This document shows positions 46,737-57,249 of a stretch of DNA of 64,000 bases, in pieces. The notes under the pieces are model-generated. The model made no database searches, was not told the DNA's origin, and saw only the letters and a list, made by a program, of their open reading frames with translations. Within the stretch, counting starts at the first letter, position 1; each line of letters opens with the position of its first letter. The position numbers and the translations under genes are program-made. Source of the DNA: Isoetes taiwanensis (Eukaryota > Streptophyta > Lycopodiopsida > Isoetales > Isoetaceae); NCBI GenBank assembly GCA_021234155.1, contig JAJEKV010000003.1, forward strand, positions 27,945,166-28,009,165, read 5' to 3'.

Positions 46737-48080
46737 TAAATCTATTTATCTTCAATTAGAGAAAATAGTCAGAAACTTCATATGGGGGAAAAAGCATCTC
46801 ATCAATTGGAATTATCTAACTAAACCCAAATCAAGGGTGGTATTGGATGCAAAAATCTCTTCCTGCAAGGCTCTGCCTTAGTTGGCAAATACATTTGGAG
46901 AGCTCTCTTCCAAAAAAATAATCCAGCCACTGTCTTTATTAATACTGGCTGGACAAATGCAAATTTAAAGGCCATCCCACTATCGAGCATAATCTGCCTT
47001 CTTATGCTTTCTTTATGAGAAATATGTTTATTGCATGGAATAAGATCTCAGGCTGCTTTGATCATCAGGGGCTCAGCAATTCTCAAAAACACACTTCAAT
47101 CTTTTGGAATTCTGCTCTCTCTCATTCTAGAACTATCCCTTTGGCTTTCAAGCATCCTAGGATTTACAAGAAATGGAAAAATGCTGGAATTACCACCATT
47201 GGTGATCTTCAAGAGGATAATAGATGGATTACATGGACAGGGCTTAAGAGGAAGTTAAGTGGCACCCTTTCTGATAAGAAGCTATATAATTACATAAAAG
47301 TCTCATTATCAAATTTCAACATTACCAGCGCTTTTGTTGCTGACTGGACCTGCAAAGGTAAAGCAAAATATAAAGTCTCCTCCATCTATAGCATGCTAGC
47401 AAATAATAATAGACCTTCAAAAGCTAAGCATTACTGGAAACTCAATGATGAAGTGGATATTAAACTTTGCAAAAACATTTGGCTTTCCTACTGCACCCCA
47501 AAGATTTCTTACTTTATTTGGCTAATGGCAAACAAAAGCCTTCCTAACATGGAATCTGCTGCCAAACTCTACAATCCTAGCAGAATCAATAATGGTCTGG
47601 ATCCTTTATCCTCAAACTGTGTTTTATATGAAAATACTGCTGAGTCCATGGTCCATATATTTCACTGTAGGAAGCTAAATGAAATATGGAATTGGTGTGA
47701 GGACAAATTCAAAGTTAAAAAAGCTAATTCCTTCATTGAATACTTTCTAAACAATGATGCTTTTTATAACACTGTTCTTTTCATTATATTATGGAATATT
47801 TGGAAGCACAGGAACAGATGTCTCCATGGGAAGCACCCGATTTCCATTCTTTGGATTAAAATAAATATTGTACATGACTTGCAAAATACTGCTACTGTTC
47901 AGAGATTGCAAAATGAAGAAAATTCCTTAAGCGACAAATGGAATGGCATTGGCAATTTTTATGGGAAATTCAGTTTATTCAAATTGCATTGTTCAAATAC
48001 TAACAACAGCCTTATTTATGATTCTGCTAGAATATCTGGAGTTTTGCAAGAGGGATCTGGACACCAGCTTTGATTACACA
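46737..48080 (+). pseudogene. LINE C-terminal region (zf-RVT type)
   Basis: The sequence resumes the LINE after the nested insertions with KSIYLQLEKIVRNFIWGKKH, then a frameshift, and a 352-codon frame from 47015 with YKVSSIYSMLANNN, ISYFIWLMANKSLPNME and the zinc-type SNCVLYENTAESMVHIFHC. This is the C-terminal domain following plant LINE RTs. Further frames to 48480 may be the RNase H-like end but are too broken to name. Confidence 0.8.
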
Positions 48081-48852
48081 GAGGCAGTTAGATATTTGGA
48101 TCAGATAGACACTCAGGTTAATGCCTATGAGGATTATTACTGGAAATCCAAGATTCATGACAGAATACTTCCTAAGCTTGAAGATTTCCCAGTCTCAGAA
48201 ATTCAATGGGCATACGAGTTATGCAAAAGCACATACCAAATGTATATCATATTCTGGTTTTTGGAAACCATCAGTATGCAGATGACAGAGAGACAATTCG
48301 TATTTTACAGGGAATGCTATTACTACCACAAAGGAAAGGCGGATGCATATGGAAACTTATTGATCAAAATGGCCACTTCTTGTGTATCTGATCTGCTAGA
48401 ATGCTTGGACTGGGGAAAGCACACCAATTTTATCTTGCAGCCTACCTTCTCTAATCACTTTCCATTCCTTGACTCATAGAGATCAAATCCATCTGCTATT
48501 TCATTGTCATGCTTTCTTTCTTAGTTTTTTAGGTATTTGGCGACATTGTGCTGTCACAAAGATTTTCAAATGGCTCAGTTCCTCAAGAATCAAGACTTCA
48601 AGATTTATATTATAAAGGCACAAGGCAGCGACTACTATTAGATGTTTATCTTCTTCATATGCATATCACACTGTTTTGGGTCAACTTTTATGGCTATGCA
48701 TCTGAAAATCTATATGCATTGTTTTTTGAACTGCTCATTATCTAATTCTGGTATTCTGATCCATTTTTGGTCAAATACCTGAATAGTATGTACTTTTCAA
48801 TCTAAAATTAATTAATAGAAAAAATCTCATTCCCTCAAAAAAAAAAGAAAAA

Positions 48853-51310
48853 AGGGAGATTCCTTTAGTACTCTTGATTCAAGTCATTAAATCCTGATTC
48901 TTTTCTTCAACAACAAGAACAATCTAAGCATCCCTTAGTCTAAACGGCAAACTACCCACTTGAGAACCACTTCAATGATGGTCCTTTGACTCCTTCTAGC
49001 TGTTTCTTCTCAAAAGATCCCCTCTTCCAAGCTTTAGGAAGCAAGTTGTACAAAGAGATACAATGGTGCAGTCAATTCTAACACAGCTCACTCTTTCTAC
49101 CATATCTCTCTCATCATACGGATGACTTTCGACTCATCAGACCCAATCCAGAAAGCTGATTTAAAAATCTTTCCAGTGAAGTAAAAATTATCTGAATTGC
49201 ATTTTGGGTTACCGAGGTTATATGGCTATTGTTTATTGTTTATTGTTTATTGTTTATTGTTTATTGTGTTGATGGTTATATGGTTATAATGTTCCATGTT
49301 GAATGTCTTCTTTCATTTAGAGAGCATATGAAAGTAGAATCGAGTCAAGCAAGCCAAACGCAAAACATTGCCCCAGACTCCAATGGAGGAAGATGGATTG
49401 CGTATTGTTGCAGCCGTGCAGCGGGATGGTCTTTGTAGAGGGCATCATAACTGCAGTGGATCCATCTGATACTGTGAATGATCAAAGGCTGGAAGATGAT
49501 CATCTGGGTGTTGGCAATTGGGAAGCTTCTTATCCAGATTGATACAATCATGTTCCAGGGGAGCTCCAGTGACTGCATTGTGTGCTTCGAGTTGCTCGAG
49601 TCTCGAAGTCAGTTAAGATGGCCAATTAGACATATTACACACAAGAATGGTGAGAACCTAGAAGGCCCATCTGAAGTAGATACCCTGAGGCCCAACCCAG
49701 GCGATATGGAAGGCTTGGTGGTGGATGAGCATCCTTTGACTACAAGGAAGAGGCGCTACATGTTTCATAAAAGGCAGCTAAGGGTGCCCAAAAAGGCTAG
49801 AAGTGAGATATATTTACAAAGAATGGAAAGTATGGCACCAACCAAAGAAAACTAGAAGCAATTAAGGGATAAGAGTGTTGCAAGCTAGATTCCACAGTTC
49901 AGTATAGTGTGGATGACATTGTGGAAATAAGGTCCCAACACATTGGACAACTTCAGAAAAACAGGATTAATTTCATCTACTCCTTGTATAGAAATACCTG
50001 CTATGATGAAGAAACAGGAATATTACTTATCAATTGAGGGGTCTGAAGGTATGTATAAGAGCATTAAGATGGATTCTTGGCCTGAGCAAGACATCATTTT
50101 ACAGATACTGGGAGCAGGTCAGAAAAGGGCACAGGTTGTTCCAGCATGGCAATGCACTGACTGTGAAACCTGCCGCAAACACTTTGAGGGCCATTGCAAT
50201 CTTCGAGAGCTTTATGAGATACATGTCTCAATCTATACCGCATAAGTTGAAGGTGAACGAGCATGGCGTACGAGCAGTCCAAAGGGTGTTGCCACAACAT
50301 TACATCCAGAAAGAGTGCCTTAAAGAGGTCAACTCCATTCTAGAAACTACTAGAGGTCGGCCTCTTTCTCAATCATCTTTCAGCAGGTTATGAAAAACTC
50401 ACTTCTCAGATGTGTGTGTCTTGCAACACATGCCATTCTCAAAGTGCAACACTTGCATTCAACTGACGGATACACTTGCATCAACTGTAATGGAGAAAGA
50501 AAGAATGGCAATCAAGGAGCAATTTGCAGATCGTCAATCAGACCAAATATCAAGTAGACAGCTGTATTGGCAGTGGAGAACATTTTTCCAAATGCAGCCT
50601 GATAGATTTTTGTGTATAATTCATGATAAGATGGAACAACACAATACTTTCTTGTCAAAGCTACCCCAAGCATTGTCAAAAACGCTTTTCAAATGAGAGT
50701 AAGCTTGGCAGGTGTCTTGGGGTGTCTTGACACATGGGCATGGAACTGGCACCTATGGTCATTTTGTGCCCGATCTATGGAGGGATGATCCGAATTTCCA
50801 TGTGAGTTCTATTTTCAAGTGCTTGAGAACACTAGAAAGAAGATCGATAGAAGAAAGGAGGTATTCTTCCTCATGCCCCATTTTTGATGCTTTGATGGAT
50901 GATCAACCGCGTTGTTACCAAAAGTAGATAAAAGAGTTCACATCCAAGGTGTTGAAAGAAACAAGGAGGATTTGGGATGAGTTCCCCTTACTTGAGAAGC
51001 AACTGCCAGAGGAGCTATGTGTTCAATTGGACAATTGTTGGAAAAAAAAATAGATGGATGTTTGGGGCAATGTCATACTTGACAGCAGTGGGAGTATTCA
51101 AGATTGTGAAGGTGGGGTTCATGATGGTTGGGCATACGCATGACGATATAGATGCATTCTTTGGAACTTTCTCTACCAAGCTCAAGAGAGAAAACATGAC
51201 TAGTCTGCCTGAACTAATGGATGTGTTTGAGAGCTGCATTGACCCCAACCCAATGGCTTTCTTGATGGATGAGAGTGGAAATCACTTGTTGAGGGATACA
51301 TACTACTGGT
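48853..51310 (+). mobile_element. DUF7869-type transposon copy 2, main part
   Basis: The non-coding leader (48853-49215) matches 24430-24065 reversed. Then come MFHVECLLSFREHMKVESSQ (49290), FVEGIITAVDPSD-type sequence broken by frameshifts, RWILGLSKTSFYRYWEQVRK (50065), FSKCNTCIQLTDTLAST (50430), a segment with DRFLCIIHDKMEQHNTFLSK (50600), LTHGHGTGTYGHFVPDLW (50720), and KKNRWMFGAMSYLTAV with VGFMMVGHTHDDIDAFFGTF (51045-51170). These last segments match the DUF7869 RNase H-fold domain (QLDN..., VGHTHEDID). Similarity to copy 3 ends near 51300, truncating the C-terminus. Several frameshifts make it inactive. Confidence 0.7.
49223..49268. repeat. TTTATTG heptamer microsatellite
   Basis: About six copies of TTTATTG. 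A shorter version occurs at the corresponding place in copy 1 (about 24035-24052, complement), so the array expanded within the element. Confidence 0.85.
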
Positions 51311-51595
51311 GCCTTTGCCCTTATTAACCTCTTCCATCTGAAAAGGATCTTCAACAATCAGATCTGCCCCAATGGCTACTGCCACCACAGTTTCCTTAGC
51401 ATCCATGTGTTTGCACCCCTTGTGCATATCAACTGCCTTAGATGCATCAGCTTCTGCCGAATCTTTTAATTTCGGCTTAATGGCAGAGTTCCTGTACTGA
51501 TAGATTTTCATGCAACCTCCACTGGCCTTTTCCTCAGCAAGGGTCCGGGAAGCAGAACCCAGCCCAAGCCTGTAGAACCCTAATCTTCCATGCAT
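51200..51595 (-). other. 131-codon frame of unknown function
   Basis: Starts at an ATG (51595) and reads MHGRLGFYRLGLGSASRTLA, later KDSAEADASKAVDMHKG and VVAVAIGADLIVEDPFQME. The composition is protein-like, and the last third runs antisense into the end of transposon copy 2. I do not recognise it. It begins where homology with copy 3 stops, so it may belong to whatever truncated that copy. Confidence 0.3.
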
Positions 51596-52410
51596 ACTTT
51601 ATAGAAAAAAAACCTAAATCTACTTTGGTACACTGGCCTTGTTATCGTCACTATAGCACATGGCTTAACTCCGTCGTGAGTTCCCAGTCATTCGATGCCC
51701 AATTTTTGATCAGTATTATCCATGATATCGCTCAGTGCTGTCGTCAATGGCCTTTCTGCCCTAAAAAAAGTTTTGCCAGTTTTCGTTAACTGTCTACACA
51801 AGGTATTTTTTAATTTTTATAAATTGACCTTCCTTCATCATAAGATTATAAGGATTTCATCTTAGGTATGCCAATTAAACATCCCTCATGTCATTTTGAT
51901 GTTTGTTAGGCATTGCCTTAGCCATCCATGAAAACGAGCATCTTTGAAAACAAACTATCATGTATTGCCATATAATAAAAAAAGTCTGCCTCCTACCGTA
52001 GGTCAGGTGGGCCAGAACCATAATACCACAAACAGCATAATTGCAATGTTACAACAAGGAGAGTAGGGCCTTGTTGTAACACAAAGGCCCTACCCTACCT
52101 ATATTTCAAAACACCGAAAAGACGTAGATGTCTATAAGGTGGAGCAGGATTATGATTTTGGAATATTAGCTTATGGTGGCAGTTTTCAGATTTTGGCAGT
52201 GCTATCTTTCTTCAAGTCTTCTTTACAGTAGAAATTCTCCCCTTCCTTCCACTCTTTCTTCCTAGCAGAAAGGTCTGGATTATGTATTTGGATGATAGTA
52301 AAGACTCACACTGATTAGTAAAATTATGTGGATTACTACGGATTTGTTGGTAAATGGTCAGAAATTGCAGATATAACAGGAAGCATGGCAGCATGGGGGG
52401 ATGATCCTAA
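51596..52410. other. Non-coding DNA
   Basis: No gene or repeat recognised. Confidence 0.4.
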
Positions 52411-52412
52411 AT

Positions 52413-52612
52413 ACTCGGTTCTTGCTCGAATCTTTGTTATGCCCGAGCGGATCTTTCAAGTCTTGATGCTTGATTGATTCTCGAATGCTTTGCTATGCCA
52501 AGAACCCTATATTTATTTAGCTCTCGGTTCTTGCTCGTGAATGCGCTATATGCGGGCGAATCTTTCAAGTGTCTTTGATGCTTGATTGGTTTTGTGCTTT
52601 GCTATGCCAAGA
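52413..52612. repeat. ~110-bp tandem duplication
   Basis: CTCGGTTCTTGCTCG...CGGGCGAATCTTTCAAG..TCTTTGATGCTTGATTG...TTTGCTATGCCAAGAACC occurs in two diverged units starting near 52416 and 52522. Confidence 0.75.
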
Positions 52613-52677
52613 ACCTCATTCCATTCTGCTACTGCTATGCAGATATACAGGTTTTCTTGCCTTTTCCCAATATTTCA

Positions 52678-52956
52678 GGAGAATTTATGTGGTTCTTCTA
52701 CTTGGTTTGAGAATTTAGGGGGCCTTAATGGCTTATCTCAGGTATCATCATCACGTCATCTGGTCACCTGTGGACGGATTATATATGGGCTTCATGTATA
52801 TCAGCTTTTGGAGCAAACAAATAAGTTTGTGTTTGTAGAGAATGAAGATGTCGAGATTACTCCTGTAGTAATTCTCTATTAACATCAAACATTGTACTCT
52901 TGATTTATATATAATATAAAAAACAACCCCGTTCCCTCAAAAAAAAAAAAAAAAAA
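52678..52956 (+). mobile_element. 5'-truncated LINE fragment with 9-bp target-site duplication
   Basis: The block ends with GTTCCCTC and a run of about 20 A, the same end phrase as the large LINE (CATTCCCTC then A's at 48828-48840). AATATTTCA occurs at 52669-52677 and again at 52957-52965 directly after the A-run, a plausible 9-bp target-site duplication. Only about 280 bp of 3' sequence was inserted; no frame is usable. Confidence 0.65.
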
Positions 52957-53491
52957 AATATTTCAAAACTTTCCTGTACTCTCATCCCCTTTTATCAGCA
53001 ACCTTAGCCATCTTATCATGTCTTTGATTGAGTGTAGTATGCAAGGAAACTCTTCCAGCTCCAAAACATTGAGTACCAGGTTAGACATTCTAGACTTACC
53101 AAAGCCATTGTTTAGTGAATGCCTTGATAAGTCCATTTATATCACCAGCTGCATTCTTTGCCTCCAAGTGAGCATATACATATGTTAGTATTTGGGATAT
53201 TATGACCTTAGATGCTTGTCCATATGGTCGACAGCTATCTGTTCTGATAAATCTGTTAACCTCAAACAATAGCTTGTTTCTTTTCTCGTATCTATTCATC
53301 ATGTATCTACCCCTGTTTGGATCAGTCACTCTAATAGTAATATTCAGAAAATCACATTTGATTCCAAATAGCTTACCGTTATCTTTACTAGTTGCATATA
53401 CTGTCTCATCCTCAATGTTCAAGAAGTTGAGGTTATATATCGTATTTTCTGTTTGATCAGTAAGAAATTCCATAACTTGGCCCCCATTAAT

Positions 53492-54517
53492 CCCATCGAT
53501 CCGAGACATCGGATCGCCATTCTAGAATGGGACGAGCATGCATGTTTTGCATGCATGCGGGCGGCGCATGCCCGTTCTGGTTGGGAGTTCGCTATTTTAG
53601 CGGCGTTTACGCCCGACTTCTCATCGGTAGCTTCCTCTTCTCTCGCCAGTGATTACCTTATTCTCTTTGAATTGTTTCCAGGCAGGGGAGGGGCTTCTTC
53701 CTGCCTGGTTTGGCCAATTTGGCGTTTCTTTCATGCTGTCCTTTCTCGGCCTTTAGCCTTCATCCTGTGACCTTCGTCCTCGATCCTAGTTTGTTAAGGA
53801 AGTCCTTTGGTATTCGGGCGGTTTGTTGGTTTCATGCGAGTCCCATTCTAGAATCCCATCGATCCGAGACATCGGATCGCCATTCTAGAATGGGACGAGC
53901 ATGCATGTTTTGCATGCATGCGGGCGGCGCATGCCCGTTCTGGTTGGGAGTTCGCTATTTTAGGCGCGTTTCTGCTTCGACTTCTCATCGGCGCTTCCTC
54001 TTCTCTCTCAGCAGTACCTTATTCTCTTTGAACCCACCCTCCCCCCCTTCTTTGTTATTGTATTATTTTTATCGCGGCACGGCGGCGTAATCAACCCCTC
54101 CACTCACGGGAGGTTTGTTTTGTCTTGTTGTTGTGTTGGTGATGTGCAGGTACAGGTTCGCGAGCGGCATCTGTTTCGACTTTTCCATTCGTGGGTTTTG
54201 GGAGCAATTTTTATGCCTTACGTTTTGTCCAAGCCCCTTGCCGAAGGCTTATCACTAGGGTTTTTCCTCGAAAACCCGAAAGGGCGGGGTTTTTTAATCC
54301 CGGTGATAAGCTTTCGGCAGGTACACTAGCCCAGTCTCTATTAGCATTGTATTTTGTTGGGGTCCAAATGATATAATTGGATTTTCCCTTTATTTTTTAT
54401 GGGTAGTCCGCATGTGTGCGGCTACCCACTATCCACCATTGTAGAAAATCTGCTGAGATGAATGAGAAGCAAGTCTAAGTCGGGCGGTTTGTTGGTTTCA
54501 TGCGAGTCCCATTCTAG
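53492..54517 (+). mobile_element. Two-unit insertion B in the Penelope-like element
   Basis: Two tandem related units (53492-53851 and 53855-54517), each starting CCCATCGATCCGAGACATCG and ending CCCATTCTAG, are separated by AAT and flanked by AAT on both sides (53489-53491, 54518-54520). The first about 170 bp of the units are alike and the rest differs. Near the ends is the perfect palindrome CCCATTCTAGAATGGG. No protein is encoded. It splits the RT just after the catalytic IDD motif. Confidence 0.8.
54240..54317. repeat. 78-nt hairpin in the insertion
   Basis: GCCGAAGGCTTATCAC pairs with GTGATAAGCTTTCGGC, and inner AAAACCC pairs with GGGTTTT, giving a long stem. The mirror copy lies at about 55003-55083 in insertion A. 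Its inner part is also found at 33.93-33.98 kb. Confidence 0.75.
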
Positions 54518-54596
54518 AATAACATTCAAGTCATCAATGCATCGTCTAGCATGCTGGAATCTGTATATTTCAGTAAACTTTCCTTGATATGCCAAT

Positions 54597-54657
54597 TTAA
54601 GGAAGGAAGGAAGGAAGGAAGTTTATTTTAACGTCCACGGAGGCCAGAGGCCTATGA
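54597..54657 (-). mobile_element. Minimal LINE 3' tail inserted in the RT
   Basis: On the minus strand the block reads GGCCTCCGTGGACGTTAAAA then a (CTTC)n tail. This is the same 3' end as the nested element at 46695-46736. It separates RT motif B from motif C of the Penelope-like element. The insertion is only about 50-60 bp, an extreme 5' truncation. Confidence 0.7.
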
Positions 54658-54810
54658 GACGGTACATGCAGAGATAAATCTAAGTTTAAACCAAGCAAGG
54701 TACAAGTTGCACCAGGCAGGACTGCATGCAAACCCCATGGGTATGCCTTTAGCCTGTTTCCAAATTTCATTGCCCATTTATATGTAACAATAAAGAGCCA
54801 TGCATTCATT

Positions 54811-55885
54811 CCAGAATGGGGCTCGCATGAAACCAACAAACCGCCTAGATAGGCTTCTCATTCATCTCAGCAGATTTTCTACAATGGTGGATAGTGGGTA
54901 GCCGCACACATGCGAACTACCCACGAAAAATAAAGGGAAAATCCAATTATATCATTTGGACCCCAAAAAATACAATGCTAATAGATGTTTGGCTGGTGTA
55001 CCTGCCGAAAGCTTATCACCGGGATTAAAAAACCCCGCCCTTTCATGTTTTCGAGGAAAAACCCTAGTGATAAGCCTTCGGCAAGGGGCTTGGACAAACG
55101 TAAGGCATAGAAATCGCTCCCAAAAGCCACGCATGGAGAAGTCAAAACAGATGCTGCTCGCCAACCTGTACCTGCACATCACCAACAGAAAAAATGAGAC
55201 AAAACAAACCTCCCAGAGTGGAGGGGCTGATCACGCGTGCCACGCGACAAAAACAAAAACCTCTTCAAATAGAGGGGTTGGTCACGCGTGCCAGGCGACA
55301 AATACAATAAACAAAGAAGGGGAAGAGGGTGAGTTCAAAGAGAATAAGGTACTGCTGAGAGAAGAGGAAGCGCCGATGAGACGTTGATGCAGAATCGCGC
55401 CTAAAATAGCGAACTCCCAACCAGAAAGGGCATGCGCCGCATGCATGCAAGCAAGACATGCATGCTCACCCCATTCTAGAATGTCGATCCGATGTCTCGG
55501 ATCGATGGGATTCTAGAATGGGGCTCGCATGAAACCAACAAACCGCCCGAATACCAGAGAACTTCCTTAACAAACTGGAATCGAGGACGAAGGTCACAGG
55601 ATGAAGGCTAAAGAAGAGCCAAGGCCGAGAAAGGACATGCCACAGCATGAAAGAAACGCCAAATTGGCCAAACCAGGCAGGAAGAAGCCCCTCCCCTGCC
55701 TGGAAATAATTCAAAGAGAATAAGGTACTGCTGAGAGAAGAGGAAGCGCCGATTAGACGTTGATGCAGAACCGCGCCTAAAATAGCGAACTCCCAACTAG
55801 AAAGGGCATGCGCCGCATGCATGCAAGCAAGACATGCATGCTCACCCCATTCTAGAATGTCGATCCGATGTCTCGGATCGATGGG
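54811..55885 (-). mobile_element. Two-unit insertion A in the Penelope-like element
   Basis: This is an inverted copy of insertion B with the same long unit (54811-55509) and short unit (55513-55885) separated by ATT. ATT flanks it at 54808-54810 and 55886-55888. It splits the RT between motif A and motif B. No protein is encoded. Confidence 0.8.
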
Positions 55886-56604
55886 ATTGCCTTGAATTTT
55901 GCTTTAGTTATCAGAGTCCAGCTGATATTTTCCTTATCCATAGATGATTCTGCCCATTTTATGACAACCTATCTCCTTTCCTTTTAATGAGCATATCAAA
56001 CCATGTTTTTTCTATCATCATATGGTTCCATATCATGTCAGAAATATCATCAAACATTTCAATAATGCCTTCATTCCCAAATATGGGTATGTTCTCGTAG
56101 TATTTCATTATGTCTGCTGCAAAAACATCATGAATTCTGCCAGGCAAGTTCAGCACTACATCATACGTGAAATTTACCAACCAACATGCATTGTTTTTTT
56201 TTGGATTCCAGAATCTGTACTTAGCAGTTTCTTTGAAGCAAATATTGGGCCAAACTTCCATGAAGTTGTTCAGAATACCAGTAATGACGGAGGCTATTTC
56301 TGTATACAATGTATTATGTGCATTCGTCAACCATCGATATTCTCCTTTATGCACTTTAAAGTAGCCATAAGATACGGTAAGTTCTGTTTTGGATCTGCAA
56401 ATCTTGAATAAAGCTGTTGATTTCTGTGCAACAAATATTCTTAATGCCTTCAGGTGAAGCTTTACACTTTTGAAAATCAGGGTTGTCTAATATGATCTTT
56501 GCCATCTCTGCAATATGCCTTGGACAAATAAAGGAAGCATTGTTAGCTGCTTTATCTAAGCCTGCTACATAAAGGTTATTATTAAGCCAGATAATATTTT
56601 TCAT

Positions 56605-57050
56605 GACTTCTTTGTCCAGCCAAAGAAATCTTTTTGATGTAAGGGAACTCTTTAAATCCGTAATTCATTATCTTTGCCTTCCATTACAAATTCCTCAACA
56701 AGTCTGCATTGCTGATCTGTTATCTTTCTGCACAGAGAAGCCCCTAAAAAATATTGATAATCCAAATTCTCAACAAATACATAGCAAAAGTAGCTTACCT
56801 AGGAATGATCACATGGCAATGAGCGTATTGATCACCATAGTTGTAAGAATTGTGCAGTTTTATGCCTATTACAACAAATCAAGAGATAAATAACTTCTCC
56901 AAAATAACAATAGGATGCACCATCTTGTGGACAACATATAAGAAAATGCAAGCAAGCTAAAATTCTCAAGTGGCACATAGTAATAGTTAATAAATTCTTA
57001 CTTTCATTGATCCAATTCTGTCATTAAAAATGCTCTAAGGTACGTAGTTA
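56605..57050. other. Non-coding DNA
   Basis: The plus frame at 56603-56893 has no motif I recognise. Nothing else seen. Confidence 0.4.
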
Positions 57051-57051
57051 C

Positions 57052-57100
57052 CTTTGCCTCTTAACACAAGCTTTTGTTGAGGCTGAATCCCTGGTCTCAC
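57052..57100 (-). pseudogene. DnaJ (GFA2-like) exon fragment
   Basis: A 49-nt minus-strand segment bounded by TTTTACAG and a GTAAC donor encodes VRPGIQPQQKLVLRGK. This matches the substrate-binding domain of mitochondrial-type DnaJ proteins (VRPGTQPGQKVVLR-type). Only one short exon remains, so the assignment rests on 16 residues. Confidence 0.45.
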
Positions 57101-57249
57101 CTGTAAAAATATGAAACAAATGGGCATGCCTTAGTTAAAAGGCAACACTTGCTCTTTTGTCAATGCTCTTCTGGTGCATAATTCATACGCCTATAGAATG
57201 CTTAACATGTGTCAGTTCCAAGGTCCAACAACGATGGCAACAATTAATG

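Larger units (their letters stand above)
40511..48852 (+). mobile_element. Near full-length LINE, interrupted internally
   Basis: An ORF1-like region (40511-41900), AP endonuclease (41930-42650), reverse transcriptase (43260-44420), zinc-knuckle C-terminus (46737-48080) and an oligo(A)-rich end after CATTCCCTC (to about 48852) are in the order expected of a plant L1-type LINE. Transposon copy 2 sequence lies on both sides. A foldback element and a second LINE-ORF1 block occupy 44421-46736. Stops and frameshifts in endonuclease and RT make it inactive. Confidence 0.85.
52980..56604 (-). mobile_element. Penelope-like retroelement, interrupted
   Basis: Minus-strand order: LYVAGLDKAANNASFICPRH (about 56570), then GEYRWLTNAHNTLYTEIAS and DVFAADIMKYYENIPIFGNE (motif A with catalytic Asp, about 56120). 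After insertion A comes KGIPMGFACSPAWCNLYL (motif B, about 54750). Then FTEIYRFQHARRCIDDLNV (motif C IDD, about 54545). After insertion B comes INGGQVMEFLTDQ, then FLNITIRVTDPNRGRYM and PYGQASKVIISQILTYVYAH (53509-53100). This motif set is characteristic of Penelope-like RT, the group closest to telomerase RT. No GIY-YIG endonuclease was recognised downstream. Frameshifts and insertions make it a dead copy. Confidence 0.75.

Noticed and set aside
54240-54317. Hairpin with flanking T-run considered as a bacterial-type terminator
   Set aside because: The surroundings are eukaryotic transposon DNA, and the hairpin belongs to a repeated element unit.
53453-54376. Several plus frames with repeated HARMGRACMFCMHA-type phrases
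   Set aside because: They read through the two-unit insertion and recur in insertion A on the other strand; no protein motif is present.
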